This document shows positions 25,796 to 35,745 of a DNA stretch of 64,000 nt, piece by piece. The position numbers were made by a program, and so were the translations under genes. The notes under the pieces were generated by a model. It was not told the origin of the DNA. It did no database searches and saw only the letters and a list, made by a program, of their open reading frames with translations. How positions within the stretch are numbered: position 1 is the stretch's first letter; the number at the start of each line of letters is the position of its first letter. The DNA is taken from contig JAYQSQ010000015.1 in the NCBI GenBank assembly GCA_038146985.1, positions 62,001-126,000 of the forward strand. The letters are read 5' to 3'. Origin of the DNA: JADHLJ01 sp038146985. Its GTDB lineage: Bacteria; Pseudomonadota; Alphaproteobacteria; Thalassobaculales; Thalassobaculaceae.

Positions 25796-28700
25796 CGCGC
25801 CGCCCCCTTCAGTGTTTCGAGCCGGGACGGGATTGTGTTGCGTCCCGGGCGCCATAACCCGCGCCGCATGGCCTCGGCCAAACGCGCGGCGATATCGGTG
25901 AGCGCGTCCGGATTGTGACGCTCGAGAAAAGCCAGAACCGACGCATCCTCGAGAAACGCCTCGAACACGGCATCGAAATGATGGTCGCCGACACAGCGCG
26001 CGGTGGCGGCAAAGGCGAAGAGATAGTCCACCGTCGCCGCCATCTCGAAGGCGCCCTTGTCGCCGTGGCGCATGACGCCGGCGATCCATTTGGGATTGAC
26101 GACGCGGCCACGGACGATCCGCGCCACCTCTTCCTCCAGCGTTCGAATGCGCGGCGTTTCGGGCCGCGAATGATCGCCGTGATAGATCGCCGGTTGCGCG
26201 CCCGAGAAATGCCTAACCGAAGCGGCGAGACCGCCTTGGAACTGGTAGTAATCGTCGGAGTCCAGGAGATCGTGCTCGCGGTTGTCCTGGTTCTGCAGGA
26301 CGACCTGGACCTGGGATAGCCGGGTTTGCAACAGGTCCTGTGCGTCCTCGCCCCCGGCGCCGTCGCCATAGGCGTAACCGCCCCACGCGAGATAAGTGGA
26401 TGCGAGGTCCTCGTCAGTCTCCCAGATGCCTTCATCGATCAGGGCCTGCATGCCGGCCCCATAGGCCCCTGGTTTCGAGCCGAAAACCCGGAAGGCCGCG
26501 CGCCGGCCGGCTTCTTCGGCATCGGCGCCGGCGGCTTCCAGGGCTTGCCGGTCCCGGCGCATCGAAGCGGCGAGCGGGTTCATCGCTTCGGGCTCGTCCA
26601 GGGCGGCAACCGCCCGGAAGGCCGAGTCCAATAGATCGATCTGATAGGGAAAGGCATCGCGAAAGAAGCCGGAGATCCGAAAGGTGACGTCGACCCGGGG
26701 GCGCTCCAGAACCGAAAGCGGCAGGATCTCGAAACCGGTCACCCGTCCCGACGCGGGCTCCCAGTCCGGGCGGACGCCGATGAAGGCCAGCGCCTGGGCG
26801 ATGTCGTCGCCACCGGTGCGCATATTTGCCGTGCCCCAGGCGGATAGGGCGATCCGGCGCGGCCATTCGCCGTGCTCCTGGCGGTGGCGATCCAGAACGA
26901 GGCCGGCGGATTTCCAACCCAGATGCCAGGCCGCGGGCGTCGGAACCGCGCGGGTATCGACCGAGTAGAAATTCCGTCCGGTCGGCAAGACCTCCGGCCG
27001 GCCTCGGCTCGGCGCGCCGGATGGACCGGGCGGGACGAAACGGCCGTCGAGACCAGACAGCAGGCCGGCGAGTTCCGAATCGCCGCAGGATTGGACGGCG
27101 GGACGGATAACGGCATTGAGATGATCCAAGACCGTGCGGGTCCGCGTCCAGCCCGGGTCCACGGCGGTCCTTTGAGACACCATGGCCGCCGCCAGCATTT
27201 CCAGCCGTTCCACCGTGTCCCCATTGCTGCGCCAGGGAGAGTCCGGCGCGACCGTGGCAAGAGCTCGAGGTTGGGGATCGGACCACGGCTCCGCCAGCGC
27301 GCAATCGAGGGGGTCGAATCCGCCAAGGCCGAGATCCGCAGCCAGGGCGCGATGCAGGGACGCGCCCGGCCCGTCGCCGGCTCCGCGTGGAGAGCGCAAC
27401 AACGCCACGAGCAGATCGTCCTGCAGCGAACCCGCTGGTGTTTCCCCGAACACGTGGAGACCGTCTCGGATCTGCAACTCCTTCAGCTCGCAGAGATAGC
27501 CGTCCAACTTCGCGAGTTTCTCCGCCTGACTGTCCGTTTCGGCAATCCCGCAATCGAGATCCAGACGCAGACGTCCGACCAGATCGAGGATCTTGTCGGA
27601 CAGAAACGCCAACCGCCGGGGATCAAGGCCCGACGCTTCGTAGTACTCGTCGACCAAGGCTTCCAGATCCCGGAGCGGGCCGTAGGTCTCCGCCCTGGCC
27701 AATGGCGGCGTCAAGTGGTCGACGATCACCGCCGCCGCCCGGCGCTTGGCCTGGGTTCCCTCGCCGGGATCATTGACGATGAAGGGATAGAGGTTCGGCA
27801 AGGTGCCCAGCGCGATTTCCGGATAGCACTCTTGCGACAGGGCCAGGGCTTTGCCGGGAAGCCATTCGAGATTGCCGTGCTTGCCGAGATGGACCACGGC
27901 ATGAGCATCGAAACTCCGCCGAAGCCAGGCATGGAACGCAATGTATCCGTGCGGGGGGACCAGGGCCGGATCGTGATAGGTCGACTTCGGATCGATGTTG
28001 TAGCCGCGCGCTGGTTGAACCGCGATCACCACATTCCCGAAACTGTGCACGGGAAGGGCGAATGCGCCCGAAGATACGAACGGATCGTTTTCCGGCGCTC
28101 CCCAGCGCTGGAGAACCTCGGACCGAACCTGCTCCGGGAGAGTAGAGAAGAAGGCCTGATAATCCTTCAGGGCCAAGTTGGTGCCGCCGGGACGCGTCGC
28201 GGCATTGGTAGGTCCCGCCAGAAGCCGCGCCATAAGCGCCTCGCCGTCCTCCGGCCCGTCGTCGACCTGGTAGCCTCGTTCCGACAAGGCGCGCAGGAGC
28301 CTGACCGCGCTTGCCGGCGTATCCAGCCCGACGCCGTTTCCTATGCGCGCATCCTTGTTCGGATAGTTCGCCAGGACCAGGGCAACACGCCGGTTTTCCG
28401 GCGCGGTCCGGCGCAGCCTCGCCCAGCTTTCGGCAAGACCGGCCACAAAGGCGATGCGGCCGGCTTCCGGTTCATAGGCGACGATGGAACACTCCGTCGC
28501 CGGGTCGTATCGGGTTTCCGCCTTGAAGGATACGGCGCGCGAGATGATCCGGCCGTCGACCTCCGGAAGCGCGACATTCATGGCGATATCCCGGGCCGAC
28601 AGACCGGCTGAGGAGGTTTGCCACGCAACGCGGTCGCTGCCCGAGAAGATGATTTGGATCACGGGACAATCGGCGGCGTCGAACGGTGTCGGCGATCGCT

Positions 28701-29538
28701 CGGCACCGGGTTTGGAAACCGCGAATCCGGTGCCGTTTAGGACAACGGCGGCTCCGGCCGCGCGTAGGGTGGCAGAAACCAGATCCGCGGATGCCGTGTC
28801 CTTCAGACTGGAGACGTAGATCGGAAGGGGGTTCAGGCCCCGCTCGGCCAAGGCGGCGATCAATGCGTCCACGGCGCTCAGGTTTCCGGCCTGCACCAGA
28901 GCCCGATAGAAGACGATGCCGACGACCGGACAATCGGTTCTCCACCGCGTTTCGATGTCGCGCAACCCCGGCAGATCGAGATCGGGCCAATAGAGGCCGG
29001 CGGCAAGCAAGGGCGCGGGCTCGGTCCACCTGTTGCCTCGGCCCAGCAGAGAGTTCGCAAAGTTGAGCAGCGAGGTCGCGTTTTCAACCCCGCCCTGGAC
29101 CATGTATCCCCAGAACCGGTGGACGGATTCCTTGTCCAGGGTGGAACAGGCCATCAGAGCCGCATCGGGCTTGTCGTCTCCCGGCACAACGGCGAGCGGA
29201 ATGTTCCTTTCCCGCGCGACGCCGGCGATCTGTTCGATCCCGTAGGGCCAGTAGCCGCTGCCGCCGATGAGCCGCACGACGATCAGCTGCGCCTTGGAGA
29301 TCACCTGTTCGACATAGAGATCGACGGACAGGTGGTGGGAAAGCTGCATCAGATTGGCGAGACGGACGTTCGCCGACGCCTCTCCGTCCCGCGCGATCAG
29401 CCGCGCTTGCGCCTGGGCGAGACAGGCAAGGTCGGTATCGGCGGCCGACAGGATGACGATCTCGCCCGGGCTTTGGCCGAGATCGACCGCCTCGGCGCCG
29501 TCAGTGGCCCGGCCTGGTGTCGCCGCGAGAAGATGCAT
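25792..29538 (-). CDS. cobN: Cobaltochelatase subunit CobN
   Basis: This 1248-residue protein is the large, porphyrin-binding subunit of the ATP-dependent aerobic cobaltochelatase, which inserts cobalt into hydrogenobyrinic acid a,c-diamide with CobS and CobT. It spans the normal family length. Typical segments are HAVVHLGKHGNLEWLPGKAL, EIALGTLPNLYPFIVNDPGE and GTQAKRRAAAVIVDHLTPP in the middle, and ISGFFRDAFPYQIDLLD and SDDYYQFQGGLAASV toward the C-terminus. The ATG at 29538 follows a GGGGCC site, ten bases after cobW. Control by the cobalamin riboswitch ahead of cobW would cover both genes. CobS and CobT lie about 4 kb further on. Confidence 0.97.
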   Translation of the reverse strand: MHLLAATPGRATDGAEAVDLGQSPGEIVILSAADTDLACLAQAQARLIARDGEASANVRLANLMQLSHHLSVDLYVEQVISKAQLIVVRLIGGSGYWPYGIEQIAGVARERNIPLAVVPGDDKPDAALMACSTLDKESVHRFWGYMVQGGVENATSLLNFANSLLGRGNRWTEPAPLLAAGLYWPDLDLPGLRDIETRWRTDCPVVGIVFYRALVQAGNLSAVDALIAALAERGLNPLPIYVSSLKDTASADLVSATLRAAGAAVVLNGTGFAVSKPGAERSPTPFDAADCPVIQIIFSGSDRVAWQTSSAGLSARDIAMNVALPEVDGRIISRAVSFKAETRYDPATECSIVAYEPEAGRIAFVAGLAESWARLRRTAPENRRVALVLANYPNKDARIGNGVGLDTPASAVRLLRALSERGYQVDDGPEDGEALMARLLAGPTNAATRPGGTNLALKDYQAFFSTLPEQVRSEVLQRWGAPENDPFVSSGAFALPVHSFGNVVIAVQPARGYNIDPKSTYHDPALVPPHGYIAFHAWLRRSFDAHAVVHLGKHGNLEWLPGKALALSQECYPEIALGTLPNLYPFIVNDPGEGTQAKRRAAAVIVDHLTPPLARAETYGPLRDLEALVDEYYEASGLDPRRLAFLSDKILDLVGRLRLDLDCGIAETDSQAEKLAKLDGYLCELKELQIRDGLHVFGETPAGSLQDDLLVALLRSPRGAGDGPGASLHRALAADLGLGGFDPLDCALAEPWSDPQPRALATVAPDSPWRSNGDTVERLEMLAAAMVSQRTAVDPGWTRTRTVLDHLNAVIRPAVQSCGDSELAGLLSGLDGRFVPPGPSGAPSRGRPEVLPTGRNFYSVDTRAVPTPAAWHLGWKSAGLVLDRHRQEHGEWPRRIALSAWGTANMRTGGDDIAQALAFIGVRPDWEPASGRVTGFEILPLSVLERPRVDVTFRISGFFRDAFPYQIDLLDSAFRAVAALDEPEAMNPLAASMRRDRQALEAAGADAEEAGRRAAFRVFGSKPGAYGAGMQALIDEGIWETDEDLASTYLAWGGYAYGDGAGGEDAQDLLQTRLSQVQVVLQNQDNREHDLLDSDDYYQFQGGLAASVRHFSGAQPAIYHGDHSRPETPRIRTLEEEVARIVRGRVVNPKWIAGVMRHGDKGAFEMAATVDYLFAFAATARCVGDHHFDAVFEAFLEDASVLAFLERHNPDALTDIAARLAEAMRRGLWRPGRNTIPSRLETLKGAAR

Positions 29539-29548
29539 CGCGGCCCCG

Positions 29549-30601
29549 CTAGCCGCGCAAGGCCGCGCCGATCACCGGCTCGTCCAGCCCGTGATGGCCG
29601 ATCACGACCAACCGGGAGGAACGAACATCGCCGTCCCGCCAATCTCGGTCGAAATACCTCTGAATGCGTCCGCCCACCGCCTGCACCGCGAGCCGCATGC
29701 CCTTGTCCTTGATGGCGAGGAAACCCTTCACGCGTAGAATGTCGTGGGCGGCGATGACCGTCTCAAGCCTTGCCAGAAACGCGTCGGCATCCGACATCTC
29801 TCCAAGATCGATCACGAAACTGTCGAAATCCTCATGGTCATGTTCGTGGCCGTCATCGTGATGCGACGGGCGGCTGTCGAGATCGCCCTCCGCCTCCATC
29901 CCCAGCCCCAGGAGAACCGAAGCATCGATGCGGCCATGGCTTGCACGCAATGTCTTGACGGCTGGTCTGAGATGCCGCGCGACCATGGAATCGATCCCGC
30001 CCCAATCCGCCTCGGTGACGCAATCGGTCTTGTTGAGGATCACCATGTCGGCGCATTGCACTTGCTCTTCGAAGAGTTCCTCCAACGGGCTTTCGTGATC
30101 CAGGGACTCGTCCGCCTCGCGTTGGGCCTGTACCAAGGCCGGATCCGAGGCAAAACGGCCCGCCGCGACCGCCGAGGCATCGACCACCGCGATCACGCCG
30201 TCGACCGTCGTGCGGGTGCGCACCTCGGGCCAGGCAAACGCCTTGATCAACGGTTTCGGCAGGGCCAGCCCCGAGGTTTCGATGATGATGTGATCCGGCG
30301 GGTCCTCGCGGTCCAGCAGCGTCTTCATGGTCGGCAGGAAATCGTCGGCGACCGTGCAGCAGATGCATCCGTTAGCCAGTTCAACGACGTCTTCCTCGCC
30401 GCAATCTTCCATACCGCAGCCCAGCAGCAGCTCGCGGTCGACGCCGAGGTCGCCGAACTCATTGATGACGAAAGCCAGTCGCTTGCCGTTGGCGGTGGCG
30501 ATCAGGTGCTGAATCAAGCTGGTTTTGCCGGAGCCTAAAAATCCGGTGATCACGGTTGCCGGAATCTTCCGGGTCGATTTCTGTTCAGTCGTGCGGCTCA
30601 T
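29549..30601 (-). CDS. cobW: CobW, GTPase of the cobalamin pathway
   Basis: This 350-residue G3E GTPase has the P-loop GFLGSGKTSLIQHL (about 20-33), the metal site GCICCTVADDF (CxCC), ETSGLALPKPLIK, and the NKTD guanine-specificity motif (LNKTDCVTEADW). A histidine-rich stretch (HHDDGHEHDHEDFDSF, about 243-258) precedes the CobW C-terminal domain, as in cobalamin-linked members. CobW is thought to load metal or act as a cobalt chaperone for the chelatase. It begins at 30601 with GGGAGGGACCGC, about 90 bases downstream of the cobalamin riboswitch, and is followed by cobN. Confidence 0.95.
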   Translation of the reverse strand: MSRTTEQKSTRKIPATVITGFLGSGKTSLIQHLIATANGKRLAFVINEFGDLGVDRELLLGCGMEDCGEEDVVELANGCICCTVADDFLPTMKTLLDREDPPDHIIIETSGLALPKPLIKAFAWPEVRTRTTVDGVIAVVDASAVAAGRFASDPALVQAQREADESLDHESPLEELFEEQVQCADMVILNKTDCVTEADWGGIDSMVARHLRPAVKTLRASHGRIDASVLLGLGMEAEGDLDSRPSHHDDGHEHDHEDFDSFVIDLGEMSDADAFLARLETVIAAHDILRVKGFLAIKDKGMRLAVQAVGGRIQRYFDRDWRDGDVRSSRLVVIGHHGLDEPVIGAALRG

Positions 30602-30687
30602 GCGGTCCCTCCCAAGGCCAAGCGGTTACGCTTAGTCGTCACCGAACGGAGGATCCGCGTCCCGACAGCACCCCGTGCCCGGACTGG

Positions 30688-30870
30688 CGACGACACCGGC
30701 GGCAGGTCTCCTGGCTCGCGGGTCGTCGCGGCGGCCCCGCCTTCCCGGCGGCCCCTTGGGGCGCATCCAGTGGCATTTTGGGACCGGCACTCGCCGCTCA
30801 CAGTTGCGGGGGCAGCCGCGGCTGGGTGACCGCTTTCGGCGAAATCACCTTCCGCGTTCCCTCTTCATCC
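30688..30870 (-). promoter_or_regulatory. Cobalamin riboswitch
   Basis: On the minus strand the core elements come in the right order: GGGAACGCGG (30852-30861), GCGGCTGCCCCCGCAACTGT, GAGCGGCGAG, CCACTGG, then the B12-box-containing end GAGCCAGGAGACCTGCC with flanking GCCGG near 30700. It lies in the leader of cobW-cobN, so excess adenosylcobalamin should lower expression of both genes. The exact ends are estimates. Confidence 0.92.
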
Positions 30871-30970
30871 CGATCGGGAACCGCCGATGGACGATTTGTC
30901 GGAGCAACGGCGGTCCGAGTCAAGTAAGACTGGTCGGTTGACCGGTCCCGAAAACGACATATGAAATTCG

Positions 30971-30987
30971 TTGCGAATGATTCGCAA
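30971..30987. promoter_or_regulatory. Fur-box-like operator 1 upstream of fbpA
   Basis: TTGCGAATGATTCGCAA is a perfect 8-1-8 palindrome closely resembling alphaproteobacterial Fur boxes. It lies 77 bases before the fbpA start. Iron-replete repression of the iron transporter is the likely outcome. Confidence 0.8.
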
Positions 30988-31031
30988 TTGAGCTTGACTC
31001 GATCGCGCCGGTGGTTCAAACAGCGACCCAA

Positions 31032-31048
31032 TTGCAAATCGTTCTCAA
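31032..31048. promoter_or_regulatory. Fur-box-like operator 2 upstream of fbpA
   Basis: TTGCAAATCGTTCTCAA is a degenerate copy of the same 8-1-8 motif, 15 bases before the fbpA start codon and just upstream of its ribosome site (AAGGAG). Two boxes would allow cooperative repression. Confidence 0.6.
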
Positions 31049-31063
31049 TAACAAGGAGCCGAC

Positions 31064-32092
31064 ATGAGTACGAACAGCCTAAGCCGATCATTGATGGGAT
31101 TGCTGATCGGTGCCTCCCTCTTCTCATCTGCGCAGCTTGCCGCCGCGGAGGAGGAAGTGAATGTCTATTCGCTCCGCCAGCAGTTCCTGGTTCAGCCCCT
31201 GTTCGACGCCTTCACCAAGGAGACCGGTATCAAGGTCAATGTGGTGTTCGCCGAGAAGGGCCTGATCCAGCGGCTGAAATCCGAGGGCATGAACAGCCCG
31301 GCCGATCTGTTGTTCACCGTCGATATCGGGCGTCTGAACGATGCGTTCGAGGCGGGCGTCACCCAGGCGGTCAAGACGCCGGCCTTGGAGGCGGCGATCC
31401 CGCCGGCCTACCGGCAGCCCGAGGGACATTGGTACGGCATGACCACCCGGGTGCGGATCATCTATGCCTCCAAGGAGCGGGTGAAGCCCGGAGAGATCCA
31501 GAGCTACGAGGATCTCGCCGACCCCAAATGGAAGGGCCGGGTGTGTACCCGCAGCGGCAAGAACAGTTACAACCTCGCCCTGATCGCCTCGATGATCGCC
31601 CATCACGGCGAGACGGGTGCCGAGAAGTGGCTCACCGCGGTCAAGGCCAATCTGGCGCGCAAGCCCCAGGGCAACGACCGTGCCCAGGTCAAGGCGATCC
31701 ATGCCGGCGAATGCGATGTCGCATTGGGCAACCACTACTACTATGGCAAGATGCTGGAGAAAGACGATCAACGTCCCTGGGCGGACTCGGTCTATCTGGT
31801 GTTTCCCAACCAGAAGGACCGTGGCACCCATGTGAACATCTCCGGGGTGGCGCTCACCAAGGCGGCGCCGCACAAGGACAACGCGGTGAAACTCATGGAA
31901 TTCCTCGCCGGGCCGGGTCAGACCCTCTACGCCGAGCAGAATTATGAATACCCCGTGCGTCCGGGCGTGCCGTGGCTTCCGCAAGTCAAGGCATGGGGCA
32001 CCTTCACCTCAGACACGCTTGATCTGGCGACCATTGCCAAGTTACGGGACGACGCGGCCCGCATGGTCGACCGTGTCGGGTTCGACGGCTAG
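31064..32092 (+). CDS. fbpA: Iron(III) ABC transporter substrate-binding protein (FbpA/FutA-like)
   Basis: This 342-residue periplasmic protein has a signal peptide (MSTNSLSRSLMGLLIGASLF, cleavage near LAAAEE). The mature start EVNVYSLRQQFLVQPLFDAF and the tyrosine-rich GNHYYYGKMLE near residue 224 are typical of ferric-binding proteins, where paired tyrosines hold the iron. SGKNSYNLALIASMIAHHGE matches the anion-binding region. The ATG at 31064 follows AAGGAGCCGAC. Two Fur-like boxes precede it, and the permease gene starts three bases after its stop. Confidence 0.94.
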   Translation: MSTNSLSRSLMGLLIGASLFSSAQLAAAEEEVNVYSLRQQFLVQPLFDAFTKETGIKVNVVFAEKGLIQRLKSEGMNSPADLLFTVDIGRLNDAFEAGVTQAVKTPALEAAIPPAYRQPEGHWYGMTTRVRIIYASKERVKPGEIQSYEDLADPKWKGRVCTRSGKNSYNLALIASMIAHHGETGAEKWLTAVKANLARKPQGNDRAQVKAIHAGECDVALGNHYYYGKMLEKDDQRPWADSVYLVFPNQKDRGTHVNISGVALTKAAPHKDNAVKLMEFLAGPGQTLYAEQNYEYPVRPGVPWLPQVKAWGTFTSDTLDLATIAKLRDDAARMVDRVGFDG

Positions 32093-32095
32093 CCG

Positions 32096-33802
32096 GTGAC
32101 GGCGGCGGACACCGTTCCGGCGGGAGCCGCGGTCCGGGATGGCCCGGCCCGCGCCCCCGTTGCCGGTGCTCATATCATCTGGCCGATCGGCGCGACCCTC
32201 ACCGTCGCGCTGATCGCCATGCCGGTGCTGGCGATCACTTGGATCGCCCTGTTCCCGACGGAAAACGCTTGGGCGCATCTCGCGGCCACCGTGCTGCCGG
32301 GCTATATCGGGACCACGTTGCTGCTCATGCTGGGCGTCGGTATCGGCGTCGCCCTGATGGGAACCGGTGCCGCCTGGCTGGTGGCGATGTGCCGGTTTCC
32401 GGGCCGAAAGGTCTTCGCGTGGCTCCTGATCATGCCGATGGCGATGCCGGCCTATGTGATCGCCTATACCTACACGGACATTCTCGAATACGCCGGTCCG
32501 GTTCAGACCGCCCTTCGCGCGGTGTTCGGCTGGCACGACGCCCGGGACTACTGGTTTCCGCCCGTGCGCAGCATCGGCGGGGCCATCGCCATGCTGACCC
32601 TGGTCCTCTATCCCTATGTCTATCTGCTTGCCCGGGCGGCGTTTCTCGAGCAATCCGTGTGCGCCCTTGAGGTAAGCCGGACCCTCGGCCGCGGCCCGCG
32701 CGAGAGTTTCCTTCGCGTGGCTCTACCCCTGGCGCGGCCCGCGATCGTGGTCGGTGTCATGCTGGCCCTCATGGAAACCCTGAACGATTTCGGCACGGTC
32801 GACTTCTTCGCGGTCCGGACCCTGACGGCTGGGGTTTTCGATGTCTGGTTCGACATGGGCAATCCCGGCGGCGCCGCGCAGATCGCGCTGGTTTTGCTCG
32901 GTTTCGTGGTGCTGCTGATCTGGCTGGAGCGCCATTCGCGCCGGCGTCAGCGCTTTCACGGTACGACAACGCGCAGAAAACCGCCGCAGGGTTTCCAGCT
33001 TCGCGGCTGGAAAGCCGGGATGGCCATGCTGGGATGCGCATTTCCGGCCGTCGCGGGATTTTTCGTGCCGGCCGGTGTGCTGCTGAACTACGCGGTACGG
33101 CACCTCGGCGAGGACGAGTTCGCCGCGACATTGAGCCATGCCGGAAACAGCGTGATGCTGGCGTCGATCGCCGCAGCGCTGACCCTGGTGATCGGGGTTT
33201 TTCTCGCCTATGCCCAGCGGCTTTGGCCTTCCGTCCTGGTTCGGGGCGCGGTGCGCTGGGCCAGCATCGGTTACGCCCTGCCGGGAATCGCCATCGCCAT
33301 CGGCGTGCTGCTTCCGGTCGGGGCCTTTGACAATGCCGTCGACAGCTATATGCGGGACGCCTTCGGGATTTCGACCGGCCTTCTGATCAGCGGCGGCATC
33401 GGCGCTCTTCTGATCGCCTATGTCGTGCGTTTTCTCGCGGTCTCTCTCGGTGCCTCGGAATCGGGCCTCGGCAAGGTTACACCGAATGTCGATATGGCAG
33501 CCCGCACCCTCGGACACGGGCCCTTCGCGACCCTGGTGCGCGTGCATCTGCCGCTGATCCGAGGCAGCGTGCTTACCGGCGCGGTCCTGGTCTTTGTCGA
33601 TACGATGAAGGAACTGCCGGCGACCCTGGTGCTGAGGCCGTTCAATTTCGACACCCTGGCGACGTTCGTCTATCAGTACGCATCCAGCGAACAGCTTGAG
33701 GATTGTTCCCTGGCGGCGCTGACCATCGTCGCCGCCGGAATTCTGCCGGTGATCCTGCTGAACCACATGATTGCGCGGGAAACCCGCGACCGGCATCGCT
33801 GA
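32096..33802 (+). CDS. fbpB: Iron(III) ABC transporter permease (FbpB-like)
   Basis: This 568-residue protein is a double-length permease with two homologous halves, each with an EAA-type loop: ALEVSRTLGRGPRESFLRVA (about 188-207) and MAARTLGHGPFATLVRVHLP (about 466-485). About twelve hydrophobic segments are present. It forms the inner-membrane channel for iron delivered by FbpA. The start is GTG at 32096, three bases after fbpA. No ATP-binding gene follows; the next gene is convergent cobT, so the ATPase must be encoded elsewhere. Confidence 0.93.
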   Translation: MTAADTVPAGAAVRDGPARAPVAGAHIIWPIGATLTVALIAMPVLAITWIALFPTENAWAHLAATVLPGYIGTTLLLMLGVGIGVALMGTGAAWLVAMCRFPGRKVFAWLLIMPMAMPAYVIAYTYTDILEYAGPVQTALRAVFGWHDARDYWFPPVRSIGGAIAMLTLVLYPYVYLLARAAFLEQSVCALEVSRTLGRGPRESFLRVALPLARPAIVVGVMLALMETLNDFGTVDFFAVRTLTAGVFDVWFDMGNPGGAAQIALVLLGFVVLLIWLERHSRRRQRFHGTTTRRKPPQGFQLRGWKAGMAMLGCAFPAVAGFFVPAGVLLNYAVRHLGEDEFAATLSHAGNSVMLASIAAALTLVIGVFLAYAQRLWPSVLVRGAVRWASIGYALPGIAIAIGVLLPVGAFDNAVDSYMRDAFGISTGLLISGGIGALLIAYVVRFLAVSLGASESGLGKVTPNVDMAARTLGHGPFATLVRVHLPLIRGSVLTGAVLVFVDTMKELPATLVLRPFNFDTLATFVYQYASSEQLEDCSLAALTIVAAGILPVILLNHMIARETRDRHR

Positions 33803-33823
33803 AGCCGGACTCTTCGCCGGAAA

Positions 33824-35719
33824 TCAGCGTCCGAGGCTGTTCCCGGTGGATGGGCGTCGGCGCCGGCCACGCGGGCCGCTTGCCGCATCGTCCTCGTCGA
33901 ACAGGTCGGCAAGCTGGTTCATCATCGTTCCGCCAAGCTGCTCGGCGTCGACAATGGTCACCGCCCGGCGATAGTAGCGGGTGACATCGTGGCCGATGCC
34001 GATCGCCGCAAGTTCAACCGGAGAGCGGTTCTCGATATAGCCGATGACCTCGCGCAGATGCTTTTCGAGGTAGTTGCCCGGGTTGACCGACAGCGTCGAA
34101 TCCTCGACCGGCGCGCCGTCGGAGATGACCATCAGGATCTTGCGTTCCTCGGGTCGCGCCAATAGCCGCTGATGCGCCCACATGAGAGCTTCGCCGTCGA
34201 TATTCTCCTTGAGAATCCCTTCGCGCAGCATCAGGCCAAGGGATTTGCGGGCGTGACGCCACGGCGCATCGGCGGATTTGTAGACGATATGCCGCAGATC
34301 GTTGAGGCGCCCCGGGTTCTGCGGCTTGCCGCCGCCGATCCATTTCTCGCGGGCGGAGCCGCCTTTCCAGGCCCGGGTGGTGAAACCGAGAATCTCCACC
34401 TTGACGCCGCACCGTTCCAGGGTCCGGGCGAGAATATCCGCGCTCATCGCTGCGATGGTGATCGGGCGGCCCCGCATCGAACCGGAATTGTCGATCAGAA
34501 GCGTGACGACCGTGTCGCGGAACTCCGTGTCCTTCTCAATCTTGAAGGATAGCGGGAACAGCGGCTGCGTGACCACACGGGAGAGCCGTCCGGCATCCAG
34601 AACACCTTCGTCGAGATCAAACAGCCAGGACCGGTTCTGCTTGGCCAGAAGCTTGCGCTGCAAGCGGTTCGCCAGCTTGCCGATCAAGCCTTGCAGATGG
34701 TTCAACTGCTGGTCCAGCAGGGCCCGAAGCCGGGTCAGTTCCGAGGCGTCGCAGAGTTCGGCGGCGGGAACCACCTCGTCGTATTCGGTGGTATAGGCCT
34801 TGTAGACTGCGTTCCTGGCGTCGTCGGAGTTGTGGTACATGGGCGGCGTGCCGGGATTGGCGGGTTCTTCGTCGCCGCCTCCGGGTTCCATGTCCATGTC
34901 CTCGCCGTCTTCGCCCTCGGCCGATTCATCACCCGCCTCCATTTCGGAGGGGATCATTTCCGATTCCTCGCCGTCCTCGCTGGCCCCGCGAGTACCGGAA
35001 TCGTTCATCTCGTCGGAATCGCCGCCTTCGCTGTCGTCCTGGGAATCACTCGGGTCGTCGTCCGATAGACCGTCCTCGCCGAGCTCCAGATCGAGATCGA
35101 CGATCATTTGGCGCGCGTGTTCGGCGTAGGAATCCTGATCGCCTAGATGCGCGCTGAGCCCATTCAGGGTCTCCCCGATCTTCGAGGCAACCCACGGACG
35201 CCAGAGATCGACCACGCGTCTCGTGGAGGGAGGTGGCGCCTGTCCCGTCAATGCTTCGCGGGCGAGCAGGCGGATGACATCGGTCAGCGCCGCGTCGTCC
35301 TTGTCGCTGATCCGCTCGAAGCCGCGCCGGCGGTACCGGTCGTCCAGTGCGACTTCAAGGTTCTGTGCCACACCGAGCATCCGCTGCGCGCCGATCGCTT
35401 CGACACGGGCCTGCTCGACCGCCTCGAAGATTTCCCGCGCGGCCTGGCCGGACGGCATTCTGCGGGCATGCACCTTGGCGTCATGGTGGCGCAGACGCAG
35501 CGAGATACTGTCCGCCTCGCCACGCACCTTCGCGACTTCCGTCGGATCGAGATCACGGGGCGGCAAGGGCAACCGTACCCGTTCCGCCGCCACACTCGGC
35601 GTCTCCGCGCCATAGCTGACTTCCAGTTCCCGTTCGCCCGACATCGCGCGAACGGTTGCCGCCGTCGATCGTTTGAACACCTCGACCGGATGTTCGTCGT
35701 CTCTAGAAGGCGCCGCCAT
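33824..35719 (-). CDS. cobT: Cobaltochelatase subunit CobT
   Basis: This 631-residue protein is the VWA-domain partner of the AAA+ subunit CobS in cobalt insertion. The N-terminal helical domain is followed by a very acidic linker (about residues 200-300, with DDDPSDSQDDSEGGDSDE and GEDGEDMDMEPGGGDEE). The C-terminal VWA domain has the MIDAS motif LLIDNSGSMRG and the later ILMVISDGAPVEDSTLS. The order CobS-CobT on the same strand, 26 bases apart, is typical. I chose the ATG at 35719 with a GGAGC site; the open frame extends 24 codons into the cobS end. Confidence 0.95.
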   Translation of the reverse strand: MAAPSRDDEHPVEVFKRSTAATVRAMSGERELEVSYGAETPSVAAERVRLPLPPRDLDPTEVAKVRGEADSISLRLRHHDAKVHARRMPSGQAAREIFEAVEQARVEAIGAQRMLGVAQNLEVALDDRYRRRGFERISDKDDAALTDVIRLLAREALTGQAPPPSTRRVVDLWRPWVASKIGETLNGLSAHLGDQDSYAEHARQMIVDLDLELGEDGLSDDDPSDSQDDSEGGDSDEMNDSGTRGASEDGEESEMIPSEMEAGDESAEGEDGEDMDMEPGGGDEEPANPGTPPMYHNSDDARNAVYKAYTTEYDEVVPAAELCDASELTRLRALLDQQLNHLQGLIGKLANRLQRKLLAKQNRSWLFDLDEGVLDAGRLSRVVTQPLFPLSFKIEKDTEFRDTVVTLLIDNSGSMRGRPITIAAMSADILARTLERCGVKVEILGFTTRAWKGGSAREKWIGGGKPQNPGRLNDLRHIVYKSADAPWRHARKSLGLMLREGILKENIDGEALMWAHQRLLARPEERKILMVISDGAPVEDSTLSVNPGNYLEKHLREVIGYIENRSPVELAAIGIGHDVTRYYRRAVTIVDAEQLGGTMMNQLADLFDEDDAASGPRGRRRRPSTGNSLGR

Positions 35720-35745
35720 CGGTGGCTCCGTGATTGATTGTCGCT

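Noticed and set aside
26872..28611. 579-codon plus-strand open frame inside cobN
   Set aside because: Antisense shadow of a strongly conserved enzyme gene.
30961..31947. Open frame overlapping fbpA in another frame, starting at the Fur-like box
   Set aside because: It runs through the operator region and overlaps a secure gene; no family match.
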